60,000 bases of DNA. Origin: Linnemannia hyalina (taxonomy: Eukaryota > Mortierellomycota > Mortierellomycetes > Mortierellales > Mortierellaceae). Below, in pieces: positions 30,353 to 39,389 of the stretch; positions within the stretch are counted from its first letter, which is position 1, and each line of letters starts with the position of its first letter. The DNA lies in contig JAHRHY010000020.1 of assembly GCA_019671135.1 (NCBI GenBank), positions 870,001 through 930,000 of the forward strand, read 5' to 3'. The position numbers were made by a program, and so were the translations under genes. The notes under the pieces were generated by a model. The model was not told the origin of the DNA and searched no databases. It saw only the letters and a list, made by a program, of their open reading frames with translations.

Positions 30353-30849
30353 GCGGCCCCTTCATGTGCAGAGGATATAAAAAGGCATATAAAAAATATC
30401 CAAAGTCCAAGGAACGGAGTGTTGACTTCCATAACTGGCATATCTCTTCATAGTGGGCAACAGAACACAGAATAAAATAGCAATAGACAGCACAAGAATT
30501 TTTAAAATGTAATCTCTCCCCTGTATTTCACGACAAAGATACAGTTGAGAGTGCAAGTGCTTTAGATGATCACATACAAGAACTACTCAGGCGAATCTTG
30601 CAGTGATGGGTACAGTTTAATAGTAGATGGACATATTCAAGAGTTTGGTGTGCGAAAAATAAGAAGACTTTGTTGTTTGGAGAATAGGTTGGTGTTTAGT
30701 AGGATAGTTAAACAAAAAATGTTACAATGGTTGTCTTATATGCTTGGTATCATATATACATTCTCATCCCATAGTCGCTATGGATATTGTCGAGATCTAC
30801 AGAGATGTAACAAACACCATATGATAACTTGGACGTGAAAGGCCTCCTA
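30353..30849 (+). repeat. Left 497-bp direct repeat
   Basis: It is identical by eye to 35675-36171. Reverse-complemented, it aligns at roughly 85% with ~490 bp of the array spacer (about 40013-40504, unit 0 about 10033-10735 without the solo LTR). It is therefore a member of the same repeat family as the rDNA-linked units. Confidence 0.95.
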
Positions 30850-31308
30850 GGTGAATGTTTTAAACAAATATGGGTAATGCAATAGTGCTGAGGGTGCATG
30901 CATTGTGGAACTTCTCAGATGAAGTTATCGTGGTTTTCATGATGTTTGATATAACATACTTTGTTGGAAGTCACGATTGTTATGATATTTGTTGATATAC
31001 AGATCGTTGGTAAACATGCCAATGGTGAAAAAATAAATGTCATAAAGAGTGCATGCATTGTAGAACATCTTAGATATAGTTATTGTAATTTTCGTGATGT
31101 TAAATACAAGCAGATTGTGGATAAACACCACTGTGGTCAAGAAAGAAATATTGTAAATTGTGCAAAGGATGGTGGAAGTTTTTAAAAAGATGGGTGATAT
31201 ATCTGGTGAATCTCATTGGAAGGGACGAGGATATTACTACATGTGTATTCCATATATAAAAGCTTTCTTTGTGCAAGTGGTATATCTACAGTTTTTAAAA
31301 TTCTTGAT
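30850..31308. other. AT-rich non-coding stretch inside the island
   Basis: It holds two partly similar blocks: TGAGGGTGCATGCATTGTGGAACTTCTCAGAT near 30888, and AAGAGTGCATGCATTGTAGAACATCTTAGAT near 31044. It looks like an old internal duplication. No gene was seen. Confidence 0.4.
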
Positions 31309-33507
31309 CTACTCTTCTGCGGTCTCAAATGTTACTTCAAGAGGCTTCTTTTCTTCCATCGTACTTTTCTCTTTGGCTTGAATACTATCTAATACACTTT
31401 GCACTATGGTTTTTCTGTTGTTAGATCCTTCTTTTGCGAACTTACATAATATATCGCAATGTGGTTCGCGGAAACCAAACTTATCCATGTGCCATGTTTC
31501 GTAGTTGGAATACTCTTTCTCCAACAAACCTAGGTGAAAAATTAGTTCTTTTTCTTCTGCATTACCATCTGCCGAAACGTATTCCTCGCGGAGTTCTTCT
31601 TCGATAGCTGTTATTTTGCTATATACTTCTCCCATTGCCTTCAGAAAATCATGATGGTCTTTTGTAGTGTAAACACTTGAGGCATTCACATTTTCGCTTC
31701 CCATAGGTCCACTATCTTCTAAAGTTTCCTTAACATTCGACTCTTGCACCTCATCATCTACTTTTTCTACCGGTTCATCTTTCTCTGTCGACCTATCCTC
31801 AGACCATTGTGGCTTAAAGCCCATAGCGAAGATCTTTTCTTTTTCCTTTTGGTTAAGATTATCATAGTCGACATTCTCTGCACCAATGTGGTCATCAGTC
31901 ACCAAGCCAACTACAATGTTTTGCTTGCGGATCTTGAGAATGTGCTTTCCATTTACAAGTACATTCATGGAATACTCCAATTGCTGCTTGTGAAACCTTT
32001 TCCATTTCATCTTGGATATATCTGTCGGTCCTTCCACTGGAAGTCCCTCTTCTACTTCAACATCGTCGTTGAAAAGCATCTTTCTCTCTTCATCAGACAT
32101 TGGTTGAAGTCTCATCTTGCTAAGCATGGAGCGTTCCAAGATATCCATCTCTGGAACATCACCAACACCGCGCAGATGATCAAGCGTAAATAGGCCAACG
32201 TATGTATTCTTTCCAGATAGCCTGACAATGTACTTGCCATTCATCGTAACCCTAATTGCATACTCAAGCATGTCGTTATTAGGATGAACCATCCATCCTC
32301 TGTCCTTTGCAAATAATATGTCTTTCTCTGATCTAATGTTACGCACCATTGTGGACAGTGCAAATGTATGTTCACCTTTTTCATCCTTAGAATCATCTAC
32401 ATTAGAAGATGGCTCTGCATTTTTGGGCATCTCTGAATGCCTTTTCTTTCGAGAAGTCTTCTTCTCATCATCCTTAGATGACTTTTTATGAGATAGTTTT
32501 TCATCAGGGTTATCCTTAGAGGTATCATCTCCAGATTCTACATCAGGTCTGTTATTGGACTTGCCATCATCAGAGTCTTTATCATCAGGGGAATCATCGT
32601 CAGAGCCAGCATCATCAGACGTATCACCATCATCTGTATCATCGTCAGAATTCTCATCAGCAGAAGACTCTTCTATTTTTTCTACATCTGCAGGAGTTGC
32701 CTCTTGGAGTCCCATCTTTTGCAATATACGTACCTCTTTGTCAGATATTTCCGGTACAGGAAGATTTTTCCCCATGAGCTCAGGTGGACACAATACAACG
32801 TAGAGATCCTTTTCCTTCAGCTTAATAATGTACTTGCCATTTACAGTAAAGCTTTTTGCATACAGGAAAGCTGGATTAGTTGCATAACGCATCCATATGC
32901 CTGTATTAGCGAGTGGTACATTTTTCTTGGACGTTATGTCAACTACCTTTGGAGTCAACGGAAAGGAGACGGCAATTATATCTACTTCATCATCATCGGA
33001 CGTCTCCTCATCCGATGACTCCTGCTTGTTTCTCTTTCGCTTCTTTGGTTCTTCATCCTCGGAAGTCATATCGTCATCGGAAGATACAAACTTAGAAGTA
33101 TGTGTCTTCTTTAAAGCCCTGGAAGACTTAGTACGCTTGTCGACAGGTGCCTTGTTGTTACTACGTTTTATATGACCTCTATCTTGATCTTGATGACGTC
33201 CACAGTATGTTTGACCAAGTTTGGCAACACTACCACAATTAGCACCCTTAATGGTTGTGCCTTGACACTTGCGCGCAGGATCGTGGACATAACAATGCAT
33301 GCCTTCATCATCAACTTCCTTCATGCATTTGCGCTTGGACTTGATGCACTTTGCTCCACAAAAGTAGTATCTCTCTACTTCCTCATCCTCATCAAGCGCC
33401 TTAAAGATCTTATTTGCATCTTTCTTGTTAAACTCCACTCCCTTCTTAGAGGAGAATGTCTCAAAGGCCTTGGTGATGAGCTCGATTGTAAGCTGAACGT
33501 ACTTCAT
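31309..33507 (-). CDS. 732-aa acidic protein with paired Cys/His motifs and three internal repeats
   Basis: The start is the first true ATG of the frame (33505-33507). A helical N-terminus is followed by two Cys/His clusters. The first is C50, C54, C61, C72, H75. The second is a CQGTTIKGANC..YC..H motif (C81, C91, C102, H105) of the short zinc-binding type seen in viral, bacterial and mobile-element proteins. A long Lys/Asp/Glu/Ser-rich region with KKRKRNK follows. A ~70-residue unit is then repeated three times around FTVNGKYIIKLKEKDLYVVL, VTMNGKYIVRLSGKNTYVGL and VLVNGKHILKIRKQNIVVGL, separated by acidic linkers. The C-terminus is helical. Its low GC content and lack of introns set it apart from neighbouring host genes. 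The function is unknown. It may be the DNA-binding partner of the adjacent transposase (inference). Confidence 0.75.
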   Translation of the reverse strand: MKYVQLTIELITKAFETFSSKKGVEFNKKDANKIFKALDEDEEVERYYFCGAKCIKSKRKCMKEVDDEGMHCYVHDPARKCQGTTIKGANCGSVAKLGQTYCGRHQDQDRGHIKRSNNKAPVDKRTKSSRALKKTHTSKFVSSDDDMTSEDEEPKKRKRNKQESSDEETSDDDEVDIIAVSFPLTPKVVDITSKKNVPLANTGIWMRYATNPAFLYAKSFTVNGKYIIKLKEKDLYVVLCPPELMGKNLPVPEISDKEVRILQKMGLQEATPADVEKIEESSADENSDDDTDDGDTSDDAGSDDDSPDDKDSDDGKSNNRPDVESGDDTSKDNPDEKLSHKKSSKDDEKKTSRKKRHSEMPKNAEPSSNVDDSKDEKGEHTFALSTMVRNIRSEKDILFAKDRGWMVHPNNDMLEYAIRVTMNGKYIVRLSGKNTYVGLFTLDHLRGVGDVPEMDILERSMLSKMRLQPMSDEERKMLFNDDVEVEEGLPVEGPTDISKMKWKRFHKQQLEYSMNVLVNGKHILKIRKQNIVVGLVTDDHIGAENVDYDNLNQKEKEKIFAMGFKPQWSEDRSTEKDEPVEKVDDEVQESNVKETLEDSGPMGSENVNASSVYTTKDHHDFLKAMGEVYSKITAIEEELREEYVSADGNAEEKELIFHLGLLEKEYSNYETWHMDKFGFREPHCDILCKFAKEGSNNRKTIVQSVLDSIQAKEKSTMEEKKPLEVTFETAEE

Positions 33508-34139
33508 GTTTTTGGATATGAACAATATGGATTGTACTTGTGGTATGGTGGGTGTGAATGAGTTTTCAGTTTATGTGTGGTAGATTGCAGCTGCTTTGTA
33601 CACTAATATAAAGAATTGCAATAAAAGATGGTTGTATAGGTATGGATGGTTGTGTAGATATGGATAATTGTTGGTTGGTTACTAGATAAAGATTAAGCAA
33701 GAGGGAAGTGGAGTCCTTTATTTATACTAGTTCATGGAACACTGCCACAATGGATATTAATAGCGCTTGCTTATTAGTACTGCTTGGCACTTAGTAACAA
33801 AAGAGTTTTAAAAAGGCATCTAATTGGTTAATAATGTAGTGTTCCTCGTATGACGTAGATCTTGCTTATTAAGACTGCTTGGCGTTAAAGACGGGGTTTA
33901 AAAATGGTTAAGAATGTAGTATTCTTTTATGACGTAGGTTTGTACATGTGTTTATCCTCTTTGTTAAATAAAAAGGAATGCTGTAGAATAGCATAGAATA
34001 GCATCCGATCTACTACAATAATACCATGGCTTTTAATAATAGATACCGGTGCATATTAGCGTCTTGGCAGTTAATACCGTATCTTAAAGCTGACTAAATA
34101 GGCCATGTATGACTATTCTTTTAAAAACCTACAATAAGT
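33508..34139. other. AT-rich spacer between the two island genes
   Basis: It contains two similar blocks, TTGCTTATTAGTACTGCTTGGCACTTAGTAAC near 33768 and TTGCTTATTAAGACTGCTTGGCGTTAAAGAC near 33862, each followed by AAAATGG- or AAGAATGTAGTATTC-like sequence. It is probably a duplicated promoter or binding region for the 732-aa gene. Confidence 0.4.
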
Positions 34140-35429
34140 CTACAGATTACCATTAACATCCATTTGTCGCTTCGTACCTCTAAGCTCAATGGAAAGACCG
34201 GGTTGCATTACTACTGCTTGATCCATTGGTGTGTCCTCATCAACATTAACATCAACATCACCATGAAGATTAATACCAAGAAATTTGTTCTGGAGTTGTG
34301 CCATTGTATTTCCATCCTCCACTAGCGCACCAACATCAACATATCCCATTGGTTGCTCAACGTCGTTCTCTGTTGTCGGATACTCGAATCCTTCGCGAAG
34401 CCAAGCTGTATGAATTGGTTCTGCAGAAATCTTCAACAAAGCAACCATCTTTTTCATGTTTAAGAGTAACAAAGATAACTTCAACTGCAAATTATATGTT
34501 TGTTTCTTATCCACCAACACAGGAGTACGGTTGTTGTGTTTCTCAAATGTGGAACCAAGGTCTGCAAACAGAGATTCCATCTGCGAGCGGAAACTACCAA
34601 AGGTGGTATTGTATAACGCTTCTTCCTGTGTAAGTTCCTTGTTCTTCTGTTTACGGTATGGATGAGCGAAATTTTGGACTTTAAGAGTATCAGACTCATC
34701 TATAAGCCTCCTTAAGAACTGTGGATACCCTCCATCGAGAGCAATGCAATCCATCTCATGCACTCTCTTGTCCAACTTCATCGTTAGCAGCATTGTTCCA
34801 TCAGCATTGTTCTTGCAAGATGCAGATTTGGAGACAAATAAAGCCATGCCATTACAATCCATTGCTACCTGTGTGCGTAATCCTGACTTTTTCAGCTTGT
34901 AAGAGTACATATCAGCACTACTCTCACCTTTGTATGTTGCTCTTGTATCATGACCATCAAGATGCAATGTAACATGCTTAAATAATGGAGGATTCTTTTC
35001 CTTTGCAGACAAAAGGCGTATTTTAATTGTGGAGAACATTGTTGCAATACAGTTGGTGATGTACTTGTTGTGCAAAGTATATTCTTTCTTATAAAACACA
35101 GAGTGCATTGCATGAAAACTACTTTTTGGCATGTGTGGTTCCATTGCTTCCATAGACAGTCCTTTGACAAGATGGTAGAGCATTAAAAGACCTTTCTCCA
35201 CTTCTTTGTATGGACCAGGATACTTAACCTTTGGCCAGATGTCAACAAGAAAGAAGTACACTGGAATAGAACCAAGGCGTCGATTTAGGGTTTCTTTTAT
35301 TTCTGGCATATACCCAATTTCCTTGCTTACAGTACGATGATTATTACGTGGTGTAATTGTTGGCCATCCAGCGTTAAGGAAAGTCCAATGGTCATCAAGC
35401 AGTTGTTGGAAGTGTTTTGTTAGATCCAT
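34140..35429 (-). CDS. DDE transposase, IS5/PIF-Harbinger-like, 429 aa
   Basis: The ATG at 35429 is chosen. An extension to 35519 adds 30 mostly hydrophobic residues and may be leader. The catalytic pattern is Asp158 in THLDGH-like LHLDGHDTRA, Asp232 in CIALDGGYPQFL and Glu285 in EEALYNTTFGSFRSQMES. These are the three blocks of the DDE_Tnp_4/IS5 family (xDGHx, DxGYxxx, ExFN...R..VE.xF). The context LRTQVAMDCNGMALFVS fits the strand after the first Asp. No intron or stop interrupts it. Harbinger-type transposases usually need a second DNA-binding protein; the adjacent 732-aa gene is a candidate. The AT-rich codon use matches that gene and differs from the flanking host genes, so the pair was probably acquired together. 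Confidence 0.82.
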   Translation of the reverse strand: MDLTKHFQQLLDDHWTFLNAGWPTITPRNNHRTVSKEIGYMPEIKETLNRRLGSIPVYFFLVDIWPKVKYPGPYKEVEKGLLMLYHLVKGLSMEAMEPHMPKSSFHAMHSVFYKKEYTLHNKYITNCIATMFSTIKIRLLSAKEKNPPLFKHVTLHLDGHDTRATYKGESSADMYSYKLKKSGLRTQVAMDCNGMALFVSKSASCKNNADGTMLLTMKLDKRVHEMDCIALDGGYPQFLRRLIDESDTLKVQNFAHPYRKQKNKELTQEEALYNTTFGSFRSQMESLFADLGSTFEKHNNRTPVLVDKKQTYNLQLKLSLLLLNMKKMVALLKISAEPIHTAWLREGFEYPTTENDVEQPMGYVDVGALVEDGNTMAQLQNKFLGINLHGDVDVNVDEDTPMDQAVVMQPGLSIELRGTKRQMDVNGNL

Positions 35430-35674
35430 AATAATATTTATGTATTGGATTGTCATGACGTTAACCAACAATAACAATTTTTTAAAAAGGCTTATACTTA
35501 ACTGCATACACAACAGCATGTAGGATGGTATCTATCATACAGCAAGCACAACGAGCTTCATCCATCGACGTCGAATTTTCCGTTCGAGATTCTATTTGTC
35601 GATCTGATCGAAGATTTGCCCAGGACGACAAGAGGAATGACGTCGATTGTTGTGTTTACGAACTCGTTTACCAA
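35430..35674. other. Short non-coding stretch before the right direct repeat
   Basis: It contains an open plus-strand frame with TCGACGTCGAATTTTCC-type sequence of higher GC content than the island. It is possibly host DNA trapped between the transposase gene and the right repeat. No gene was recognised. Confidence 0.35.
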
Positions 35675-36171
35675 GCGGCCCCTTCATGTGCAGAGGATAT
35701 AAAAAGGCATATAAAAAATATCCAAAGTCCAAGGAACGGAGTGTTGACTTCCATAACTGGCATATCTCTTCATAGTGGGCAACAGAACACAGAATAAAAT
35801 AGCAATAGACAGCACAAGAATTTTTAAAATGTAATCTCTCCCCTGTATTTCACGACAAAGATACAGTTGAGAGTGCAAGTGCTTTAGATGATCACATACA
35901 AGAACTACTCAGGCGAATCTTGCAGTGATGGGTACAGTTTAATAGTAGATGGACATATTCAAGAGTTTGGTGTGCGAAAAATAAGAAGACTTTGTTGTTT
36001 GGAGAATAGGTTGGTGTTTAGTAGGATAGTTAAACAAAAAATGTTACAATGGTTGTCTTATATGCTTGGTATCATATATACATTCTCATCCCATAGTCGC
36101 TATGGATATTGTCGAGATCTACAGAGATGTAACAAACACCATATGATAACTTGGACGTGAAAGGCCTCCTA
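35675..36171 (+). repeat. Right 497-bp direct repeat
   Basis: It is identical by eye to 30353-30849 at an offset of 5,322 bp. Identity over 497 bp of non-coding sequence implies very recent duplication or gene conversion. Confidence 0.95.
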
Positions 36172-36222
36172 TAACTGCTGATATTTTAGTGCTCTGATGC
36201 CTTCTCATCTTGACATTTGATA

Positions 36223-36681
36223 CTAATTGTTGTCTGGCGGGCCTGCAGCCGGAATGGCCAGAACACCAGGGGCTGCGTTCTGAAAGTGCTGCAACACTTC
36301 TTGAGCGTTGTGTGCTTCTACCCTGGGATATAGACCATAAAGGCCGCCGCCTCGGGTCAAATTGAGCTCTGTGACAACCAGGAACTGAACGGCTGGCTGA
36401 CCTGGAACAGTTATTCTCTCGAGACACCCGGACACTCTGAGTACGGTACCCACAAGATATGGAACTAGCGCGTCATTTCGGAGTTGTAGGATTCCAAAGA
36501 TATGCCTTCGATAGCTGTCTCTCAGAGCATTTAGGTCTGCCAAAAGAACGCGGCCGATGTCCTCTCCAGCGACCTCTCTGATGACAAATCCGGCGTGGTT
36601 GGTGTAAGTATTTCGAATGATGGGACTGACGACCATGACTTCCCTGTCAAGGATGAGTGTGCTAACATGTCTCTGAGCCAT
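36223..36681 (-). CDS. Hypothetical 152-aa protein, possible OB-fold
   Basis: The ATG is at 36679-36681 and the frame ends 51 bp from the island boundary. A central beta-like run (IFGILQLRNDALVPYL, VGTVLRVSGCLERITV, VQFLVVTELNL) resembles the VGDRILVRGK stretch of the gene at 28631. Both follow an x-V-G-x-x-[IL]-x-V-x-G pattern typical of OB-folds. The C-terminus is rich in Ala/Pro/Gly. A TATAAAA box lies at 36824-36830, ~143 nt upstream. An ATG in a different frame sits just after that box, so either an upstream frame or an intron is possible. The function is unknown. Confidence 0.5.
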   Translation of the reverse strand: MAQRHVSTLILDREVMVVSPIIRNTYTNHAGFVIREVAGEDIGRVLLADLNALRDSYRRHIFGILQLRNDALVPYLVGTVLRVSGCLERITVPGQPAVQFLVVTELNLTRGGGLYGLYPRVEAHNAQEVLQHFQNAAPGVLAIPAAGPPDNN

Positions 36682-36722
36682 TCCGGCAGGCGTTGAGTCT
36701 GTATTCTGGGAAGTGGTGTTGT

Positions 36723-36760
36723 GGGGTGTGTTTGGGGTGTGTTTGGGGTGTGTTTGGGGG
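36723..36760 (+). repeat. Short GGGGTGTGTTT tandem repeat
   Basis: About three and a half 11-bp copies lie in the probable 5' leader of the 152-aa gene. They are G-rich on the plus strand and do not match a telomere repeat. Confidence 0.8.
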
Positions 36761-36830
36761 TTGGAGTGTCGAGAGGTATAGTTGCGTTAAAAGAGAGAAG
36801 ATGACATTGGTGAAATTGCGCCATTTTATA

Positions 36831-38044
36831 CTTTGAAGCACAGTGCGCGGCGAAGTTGTGATCGATATAATGAAAAGCCTTGAATGAAAGAGGCGGGGGT
36901 GGAAGTAGAAAAATACCTGAGATGAAAGGAGCGAAGGAAAGTCTGGTGAAGCAGGAAAAGCCTTGTGTTAAAGGAGGGTGCTGGTCCATCACGACTGGAT
37001 ACACAAAAAGGCGCACCTCAACAAATTAAAATGAAAGCGCGGAGTGGGGAACATAAACGCATTTTTAGACCTCTATACTCGAACGAGATGAGAGTATAAG
37101 AATAATGAGTGTGGGTCTTCTACTCTGCATATGTAGGTTAACTGGACTTACCTCCCCTTATGTGGCAGAAGTGAGATATTTGGCTTCACTGCTCCGGACC
37201 CACCTTTACTCCAAAGGAAAACTCGAGCCTCCGACCTGCTAAGCCCAGGGTGACAAGGAAATTGGTGGCAACGGAACAAAGGAAGACGGAAGGGAAGAAA
37301 GGTGCTTTAGTCAATTGCCATACCTGAGCATCAGCAGTCATCTGTAATGATGACCACCACTGCAACCGCCACCACAACGACTACCTGCGTAACCACTGGC
37401 AGTGTTACGATTAACTACAGGCTAGGAAGCGTTGCTGCTATCTGGGAAGAGTATTAAGAAGTCGAGCGAGAACGAGAAAGGTCTGGAACGATATCACTGA
37501 GCATTATCAGAAAACACCATAACAACAAAAAGCGGGCCTTTTAGGAGGTCAAGCATCTCGCAGTTCAAAGCAAAGTGCGCGATGCCAGCCTGAGCCACGA
37601 GGATGCCATTCAAAGGGCCTTGTTGGAGCTCGATTTGCTGTTCCAGATGCGCGCATGAACTGTTAACCAGCTGGTCAATTATAGACGAGGCCGAATGGGC
37701 GAGAGAAAAAGAGAAGCCACAACCACTACCACGCAGTGATGTATTTAATGTAGTCCTCTCGACTGATGCTGTCGTTTTTAAGAAAAAAAACATATTTACG
37801 AAGTAGGTATGAACAAGAGAGAGAACTTTTACTTGAGATTGAAAGTATTGTCTAGTATAGGTATATGAAGATGGTAGGATAGGAGAAGTGATGAAGTGAC
37901 GTAAAAGTACAAGTACAAGACTTGATATGCCTAGGGGTGCCTGTTGGAAAGACCAAAAAGAAAGCTATCTTTTCTCTCTCCCCAATGTGAGTGGTTGCTC
38001 ACTCCGATACAACTGGAAAAAGAGAAGAAAACAAAAAAAAAAAA
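36831..38044. other. Spacer left of the 5S gene; no confident gene
   Basis: One minus-strand frame (37793-37494) has a protein-like middle (LVNSSCAHLEQQIELQQGPL, GIAHFALNCEMLDLLKG) but no supporting context. It could be a decayed exon. A poly(A) run at 38029-38045 serves as the 5S terminator on the minus strand. The rest holds nothing I recognise. Confidence 0.35.
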
Positions 38045-38162
38045 ACTACAGCACATAGTATTCCCATGTGGTCTCCCACCATAGTACTGACTATGCCATC
38101 AACTGTTTAACTGCGCAGATCGGACGGGATGCGGTGGGTTTAGTTGTGTATGGCCATAGCTT
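38045..38162 (-). rRNA. 5S rRNA
   Basis: On the minus strand the ~118-nt gene starts near GCTATGGCCATAC. It contains ACCGCATCCCGTCCGATC, then GCGCAGTTAAAC (internal control region), AGTCAGTACTATGGTGGGAG, and ACCACATGGGAATAC, and ends GTGCTGTAG. It is followed at once by a long T run (plus-strand A at 38029-38045), a strong Pol III terminator. It lies ~650 bp past the 28S 3' end at 38808 and on the same strand. That is the arrangement of a 5S gene inside the rDNA intergenic spacer. No second 5S gene is seen in the window. The 5' terminus is approximate. Confidence 0.85.
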
Positions 38163-38375
38163 AGAGATATGGCTTTCTCACCCTGTAAATGTATGGGAGA
38201 GTCCGCATCCAGTGCGAAGGCTTAGAGATATGACTTTCTCAGCCACCCTATGCGCTATGGAGCCTCCTATGTGCACTATATGTGTGGGTGTGTCCGCATC
38301 CAGTGCTAGACATGGCTTTCTCACCCACTTTATGTATTGCGGGAGTGGGAGGGTCAATATCAAGTGCGGGCAGAA
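38163..38375 (-). repeat. Spacer subrepeats upstream of 5S (three degenerate copies)
   Basis: Three copies share ATGGCTTTCTCACCC / ATGACTTTCTCAGCC followed by GTCCGCATCCAGTGC-like ends, at about 38160-38220, 38227-38305 and 38313-38375. They sit directly 5' of the 5S gene and are typical of rDNA spacer repeats. Confidence 0.7.
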
Positions 38376-38710
38376 AAAAAAGGCTGACCTGGGCCGTGTA
38401 AAAAAAAGGCTGACCAGAGAGGCTTGTCAAAAAAAAGAGGACCAGAGGCGTGTAAAAAAATGTGCACCAGAGGCATGTAAAAAAAAAAGAGGACTAGAGG
38501 CATGTAAAAGAAAAAGGACCTGGGCCGTGTAAAGAGAAAGGGTACCTGGGCCCTGTAAAAAAAAGGGCGACCAAAGTGTCCAGCAAAAAAAAAAAAAAAA
38601 AAGGACCAAAAGGACCGTGGGTGTGGGACCCCAAAAAAAAGACCAGCCAAAAAAAAAAAAAAAAAAAGTGCGTGTCCGGGCCGTGTAAAAAGTCGAGGAA
38701 AAAAAAAAAC
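38376..38710. repeat. Degenerate poly(A)/GGGCCGTGTAAAAA repeat in the 28S-5S spacer
   Basis: Some twelve units of the form GACC..G(G/A)GCCGTGTA followed by 6-18 A. Single copies of the same motif (TGCGGGCCGTGTAAAAAAAA) occur in each array unit and in unit 0 (12681-12700). On the minus strand these are T-runs just downstream of the 28S 3' end and could act in Pol I termination (inference). Confidence 0.75.
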
Positions 38711-38807
38711 GCACAAGTCTTTGCCTTTTTTTAAATCAAGAGCCCTTAAGTAAACCCGCCATAGGAAAAAAAAAAAAAGAGAGAGAGAAAGAGATAGAGG
38801 AGATGTT

Positions 38808-39216
38808 GTTCTTTCGAACAAATCTATAGAACAATGGGCTTAATCTCAGCAGATCGTAGCAACAAGGCTACTCTACTGCTTACAATACCCCGTTCAATTA
38901 AAGTCGTCTGCAATGGATTTATCTCTTCCAATATTTGAAATTAACATTAGCAGGAACCTCACAAAGCCTTTCCGCTCTGCAAGATAACCCCACGTAGTAT
39001 GATTCAGGATCCGAGGATCTATTCGTATTCAACTAAAAATCGGAAAAGGCGGTAATCGTCGCGTTCTAGCACGGGTTCTGACTTAGAGGCGTTCAGCCAT
39101 AACCCAACGGATGATAGCTTCGGGCCATTGCCTGCTCAGGCAGGCCCAAATACCAATTATCCGAATGAACGGTTCCTCTCGTACTAAGTTCAATTACTAT
39201 TGCAACAACATTTCAT

Positions 39217-39271
<55 letters not shown>

Positions 39272-39315
39272 ATTAGTGGGTGAACAATCCAACGCTTACT
39301 GAATTCTGCTTCAGT

Positions 39316-39351
<36 letters not shown>

Positions 39352-39389
39352 AACGTCGCTATGAACGCTTGGCTGCCACAAGCCAGTTA
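38808..39389 (-). rRNA. 28S rRNA 3'-terminal fragment, left edge of the array
   Basis: It has the same 582-nt extent and breakpoint (TAACTGGC at 39389) as unit 0. It differs from the array copies at a small block near its 3' side (GATAACCCCACG on the plus strand instead of GATCAACCCCTTG). Its downstream side carries the 5S-containing spacer rather than the array spacer, so it is the only copy here with a conventional 28S-to-5S neighbourhood. It still lacks the upstream 28S, 5.8S and 18S. Confidence 0.95.

Larger units (their letters stand above)
30353..36171. mobile_element. Candidate 5.8-kb element with 497-bp terminal direct repeats and an IS5/Harbinger-like transposase
   Basis: Identical 497-bp direct repeats (30353-30849 and 35675-36171) enclose 4,825 bp that is clearly more AT-rich than its flanks. 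That interval holds two minus-strand genes. Reading the right-hand repeat as ending GGCCTCC, the trinucleotide TAT occurs on both outer sides (30350-30352 and 36170-36172). This fits the 3-bp duplications of Harbinger-type elements but is weak evidence alone. The repeat tips resemble short imperfect inverted repeats (GCGGCC.. / ..GGCCTCC). The ends are not TG..CA, and no reverse transcriptase is present, so this is not an LTR retrotransposon. The alternative is a segmental duplication or a composite of two identical short elements. Confidence 0.5.

Noticed and set aside
30353..36171. An LTR retrotransposon
   Set aside because: The repeats lack TG..CA ends, there is no primer-binding site or reverse transcriptase, and the gene present is a DDE transposase of the IS5/Harbinger type.
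38360..38821. Phe-rich minus-strand frame
   Set aside because: Produced by the poly(A)-rich spacer repeat; no protein-like composition.
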